DNA of 64,000 nucleotides, from NCBI GenBank assembly GCA_965203525.1, contig OZ241898.1, positions 2,604,001 through 2,668,000 on the forward strand, written 5' to 3'. Positions 61,816 through 64,000 of this stretch are shown here, in pieces. This DNA is from WTFV01 sp965203525 (GTDB lineage Bacteria; Acidobacteriota; Vicinamibacteria; Vicinamibacterales; UBA8438). The notes under the pieces were generated by a model. It was not told the DNA's origin and made no database searches. It worked only from the letters and a program-made list of their open reading frames with translations. Made by a program: the position numbers and the translations under genes. Position 1 is the first letter of the stretch. Every line of letters begins with the position of its first letter.

Positions 61816-62472
61816 TCAGCAGTCCTCGTTCCGCAACCGGCCCTGGCGGCGCAGTTCTCTTGCCACGAACGGCGCATGGCGGGTCAGGTAGCCGATCTCG
61901 ATCCTGCCTTCCCAGTAGTCCTCGGCGTATTCTGCCCTGGCGTCGCAACAGATCTGATCGCTGAGTCTCAGGCGCTCGATGGTGGCTTCGACCGCGGCCA
62001 GGTCGTCGGCGGCAAGTCCTGCGCCGGGAACGACCTGGAATCCGACGAGTTCCAGGGCGAACCAGCCGTCCCCGATCTCGAACGGGTCCAACACGCTCGC
62101 GACGGCGCCCTTCCGGGCGTTCACCAACGAGCAGGCCAACCGGTAGTTGCGCCACTCGTAGACCTGATCCCAACACCGGGACTTCGCGACCATGTGATCG
62201 ACGCTGGGCGCGCCGGTGCCGCGAGGAATGTACAGGCACAGGTACGAGCAAGTGCGGCCGTAGCCCGCAAGCAAATCACCGAGTGCCGCACGCCAGTACG
62301 GCGGGAACGCGCTGGCGGGAATCTCCTCTCTCGACTCCGCGACTTGCTTGTAACGTCGCCCAGCGGCGCGTACCGGCGTTTCGCCGGCCAGCTCGGCGAC
62401 GGCCCGCAGTCCGGGCTGCCTCACGTCCGCATCGAAGGCCTGGGGCTCCGCGGCCGGCCTGACGGGAATCAC
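61816..62472 (-). CDS. HNH endonuclease, PtuB-like
   Basis: 218 residues from GTG 62472, overlapping the ATPase stop (GTGA). The HNH core is CSYLCLYIPRGTGAPSVDHMVAKS ... VYEWRNYRLACSLVNARKG (about 85-135), with the D-H pair and the N of the motif. Downstream nuclease of an ATPase-HNH pair, as in Septu (PtuAB), where it cuts when the ATPase senses infection. No toxin-like fusion is seen. Confidence 0.82.
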   Translation of the reverse strand: MIPVRPAAEPQAFDADVRQPGLRAVAELAGETPVRAAGRRYKQVAESREEIPASAFPPYWRAALGDLLAGYGRTCSYLCLYIPRGTGAPSVDHMVAKSRCWDQVYEWRNYRLACSLVNARKGAVASVLDPFEIGDGWFALELVGFQVVPGAGLAADDLAAVEATIERLRLSDQICCDARAEYAEDYWEGRIEIGYLTRHAPFVARELRRQGRLRNEDC

Positions 62473-63773
62473 GGACGCCCTCCGCGATCCTCGACGAACG
62501 CGTTCCAGCGTACCCAGAACCGGTCGACGTCAGGCAGCACCTTGCCCAACTCCGCGTGAACGGCCATGACGTCGTCGAGCGGGGGATCCGACTGTTGCAA
62601 CAACTTCCTGGCGCGGAGGACTGCCCGTTCGGCCTCGATGCTGCCCCGCTCGGTCTCCAGGTCGAAGGCTTCGCTGGTGAGCCACGCGCCGGGCGTCCCG
62701 CGCGGTGTGTAGGAGCGTCGATGCATGTGCGCCCGCGGCGGGTCGCCGTCGAGATCGAGATCGAGCCAAGCGTCCTGCCGCGGATCGAACCAGGGTTCGG
62801 CGGACGCCAGAACCAGCGGCGCATGCGTGGACGCGATCAGTTGCACCTCGGCGCCGTCGAGCAGTTCCTTGCCGACGTCCCGCAACGCCTTGAGCATCGA
62901 CCGCTGCCACCTGGGGTGCAGATGGCTCTCCACTTCGTCGAAGAGCATGGTGACATGGCGGACGACTTCCGCACCAAGGCGTTCCGCCGCGATCCGGTGC
63001 TCGCTCCAGGCCCAGGTCAGGATGTAGGCGAGAGCGGCCACCCGGCGAACCCCGGACGACGCGTGCAGGATCGGCACGGCGCCGGCATAGCTCGTCCGGA
63101 TGGAAGGAATGTCTCGTGCGTCGTCGAGCGACAGCCGCACGGGCGGGCCCGGCTCGATCCGGTCATCGCCGCCCCCGTTCGAGGACAGGGCGCGCAAGGC
63201 CTGCGCCATGGCCTTCGATTGGGCGTCCCCGGCCTTGATCCAGCTCGACCAGTCATGCAACAGCCCGTTGCAGAGTGGAACCTTCCTCCCGTCCACGACG
63301 CCCCGGAGACCGTCCCAGACCTCGGTCTCCGTGAACACGTACGGGGGACGGCGCCCCGGGGTGACCAGATGCGTAAACCGTGGCCAGTCGTTACGAACGG
63401 TGTCCCACACCGAAAACGAACCGTCGGCGTACGCATATACGACCAGAGCGTCGGTTTTCTGCCACCGGCGGGGCTTCCAGGCTTCGTCCGGTCGCGAATA
63501 ATCCACCCTGGATTCGGCCGTCTGGTCGGCGTTGCGCACACGAAACGATATCGTTGAGTCCCATTTCGGGTCGTGGGGTCGGGCCGGCAGGCCGGAGGTC
63601 ATGCGGCGATTGACTTCCGCCGGCCAGGATCCGGTCAGCGCCCACCACGCCGTGTCCAGCAGAAAGCTCTTCCCGAGCCCGTTGTCGCCGGTGACGAGGT
63701 TCACCCGCGGCGCGAACTCGACCTGCATTCGCGGCGCGGGGCCGGCATTGTCGAACTCGAGGTACTCCAGCAT
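62469..63773 (-). CDS. AAA/ABC-type ATPase, PtuA-like
   Basis: 434 residues. P loop GDNGLGKSFLLDTAWWAL near residue 30, a signature-like SSGVRRVAALAY near 240 and Walker B HVTMLFDEVESHLHPRWQ near 275, followed by the STHAPL switch histidine. The arrangement is that of OLD/RecF-like defence ATPases. GTGA coupling with the HNH gene makes a Septu-type antiphage module likely. Start at ATG 63773; its promoter was not identified. Confidence 0.82.
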   Translation of the reverse strand: MLEYLEFDNAGPAPRMQVEFAPRVNLVTGDNGLGKSFLLDTAWWALTGSWPAEVNRRMTSGLPARPHDPKWDSTISFRVRNADQTAESRVDYSRPDEAWKPRRWQKTDALVVYAYADGSFSVWDTVRNDWPRFTHLVTPGRRPPYVFTETEVWDGLRGVVDGRKVPLCNGLLHDWSSWIKAGDAQSKAMAQALRALSSNGGGDDRIEPGPPVRLSLDDARDIPSIRTSYAGAVPILHASSGVRRVAALAYILTWAWSEHRIAAERLGAEVVRHVTMLFDEVESHLHPRWQRSMLKALRDVGKELLDGAEVQLIASTHAPLVLASAEPWFDPRQDAWLDLDLDGDPPRAHMHRRSYTPRGTPGAWLTSEAFDLETERGSIEAERAVLRARKLLQQSDPPLDDVMAVHAELGKVLPDVDRFWVRWNAFVEDRGGRP

Positions 63774-64000
63774 GTTCGGCGTTGTCTGCCCGCCGGCCCT
63801 GCGCGAACGGGCCGCCGACTCGCAGGGCGAAGTCGTCGGGCACAGGACTTCCTCCCGGGACGCTCGCGTCAGCGCGCGCCTCGGCCGGCTGATTCAACCC
63901 TCGGATCCATTCTACGCGGTCCGCCGCGCTCCTCGAGTCCCCGGCTCACGGCCGGACGGCGGACGCGGCGATTGCCGGTAGAATCGCTACGCGCGTACAG
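63774..64000. other. Upstream flank of the ATPase-HNH cassette
   Basis: No gene recognised. TAGAAT (63980-63985) resembles a -10 for a plus-strand transcript leaving the window, without a clear -35. Confidence 0.35.

Overview
The window is a GC-rich chromosomal segment from a Gram-negative bacterium. Evidence for a Gram-negative envelope includes a TolC/MacA/MacB-type efflux set, a TonB-like protein and a Spy/CpxP-like periplasmic protein. The mix of SelB, long-form IspH, ATP-type PEP carboxykinase, paired CstA transporters with a cory-CC-star protein and Gly/Pro-rich MacA resembles Acidobacteriota, perhaps Vicinamibacteria. That placement is an inference, because no rRNA or tRNA gene is visible.

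Left part (1-36 kb) is mostly housekeeping. A partial XRE/IrrE regulator-peptidase opens the window, followed by ribD-ribE-ribBA (riboflavin) and a tightly overlapping pgpA-cinA-gpsA-ftsY operon. Then come ftcD converging on nrdR, a flippase-like membrane gene, purC, and groSL with a consensus promoter, a CIRCE-like operator and a terminator. A TonB-like gene, selB, rnr, a glycerate kinase and two small unknown genes follow, then pckA-gatB, an ECF sigma/anti-sigma pair with ispH, and a Spy-like gene beside tolC-macA-macB-permease. DoxX, folK and a DksA/TraR zinc-finger gene close this part.

Middle part (37-47 kb) is visibly lower in GC and is a defence island. It holds an IrrE-like protein without HExxH and its overlapping partner, then an eroded VapC with an intact Phd antitoxin. 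The Phd gene is joined to a four-gene type I-G CRISPR effector operon (cas3-csx17-csb1-csb2). No CRISPR array and no cas1, cas2 or cas4 is present in the window.

Right part (47-64 kb) returns to host composition. It has a TesA/YbbA/YbbP-like cluster, a DUF2784 gene, a P1-family peptidase, and a cluster of two CstA carriers flanking a small membrane protein, a cory-CC-star protein and a TRC40/ArsA ATPase. Next come a frameshifted ISL3 copy, a complete IS3-type element, and a Septu-like ATPase plus HNH nuclease pair.

The most unusual signal is recurrent. In at least eleven places in the host-like DNA a short stretch, usually the first or last 15-40 bp of a gene with its flank, is repeated once to three times at a spacing of about 70-77 bp (extremes 62 and 85). 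Intervening bases are mostly unrelated, so some loci look like miniature repeat-spacer arrays. None was seen in the lower-GC CRISPR island.
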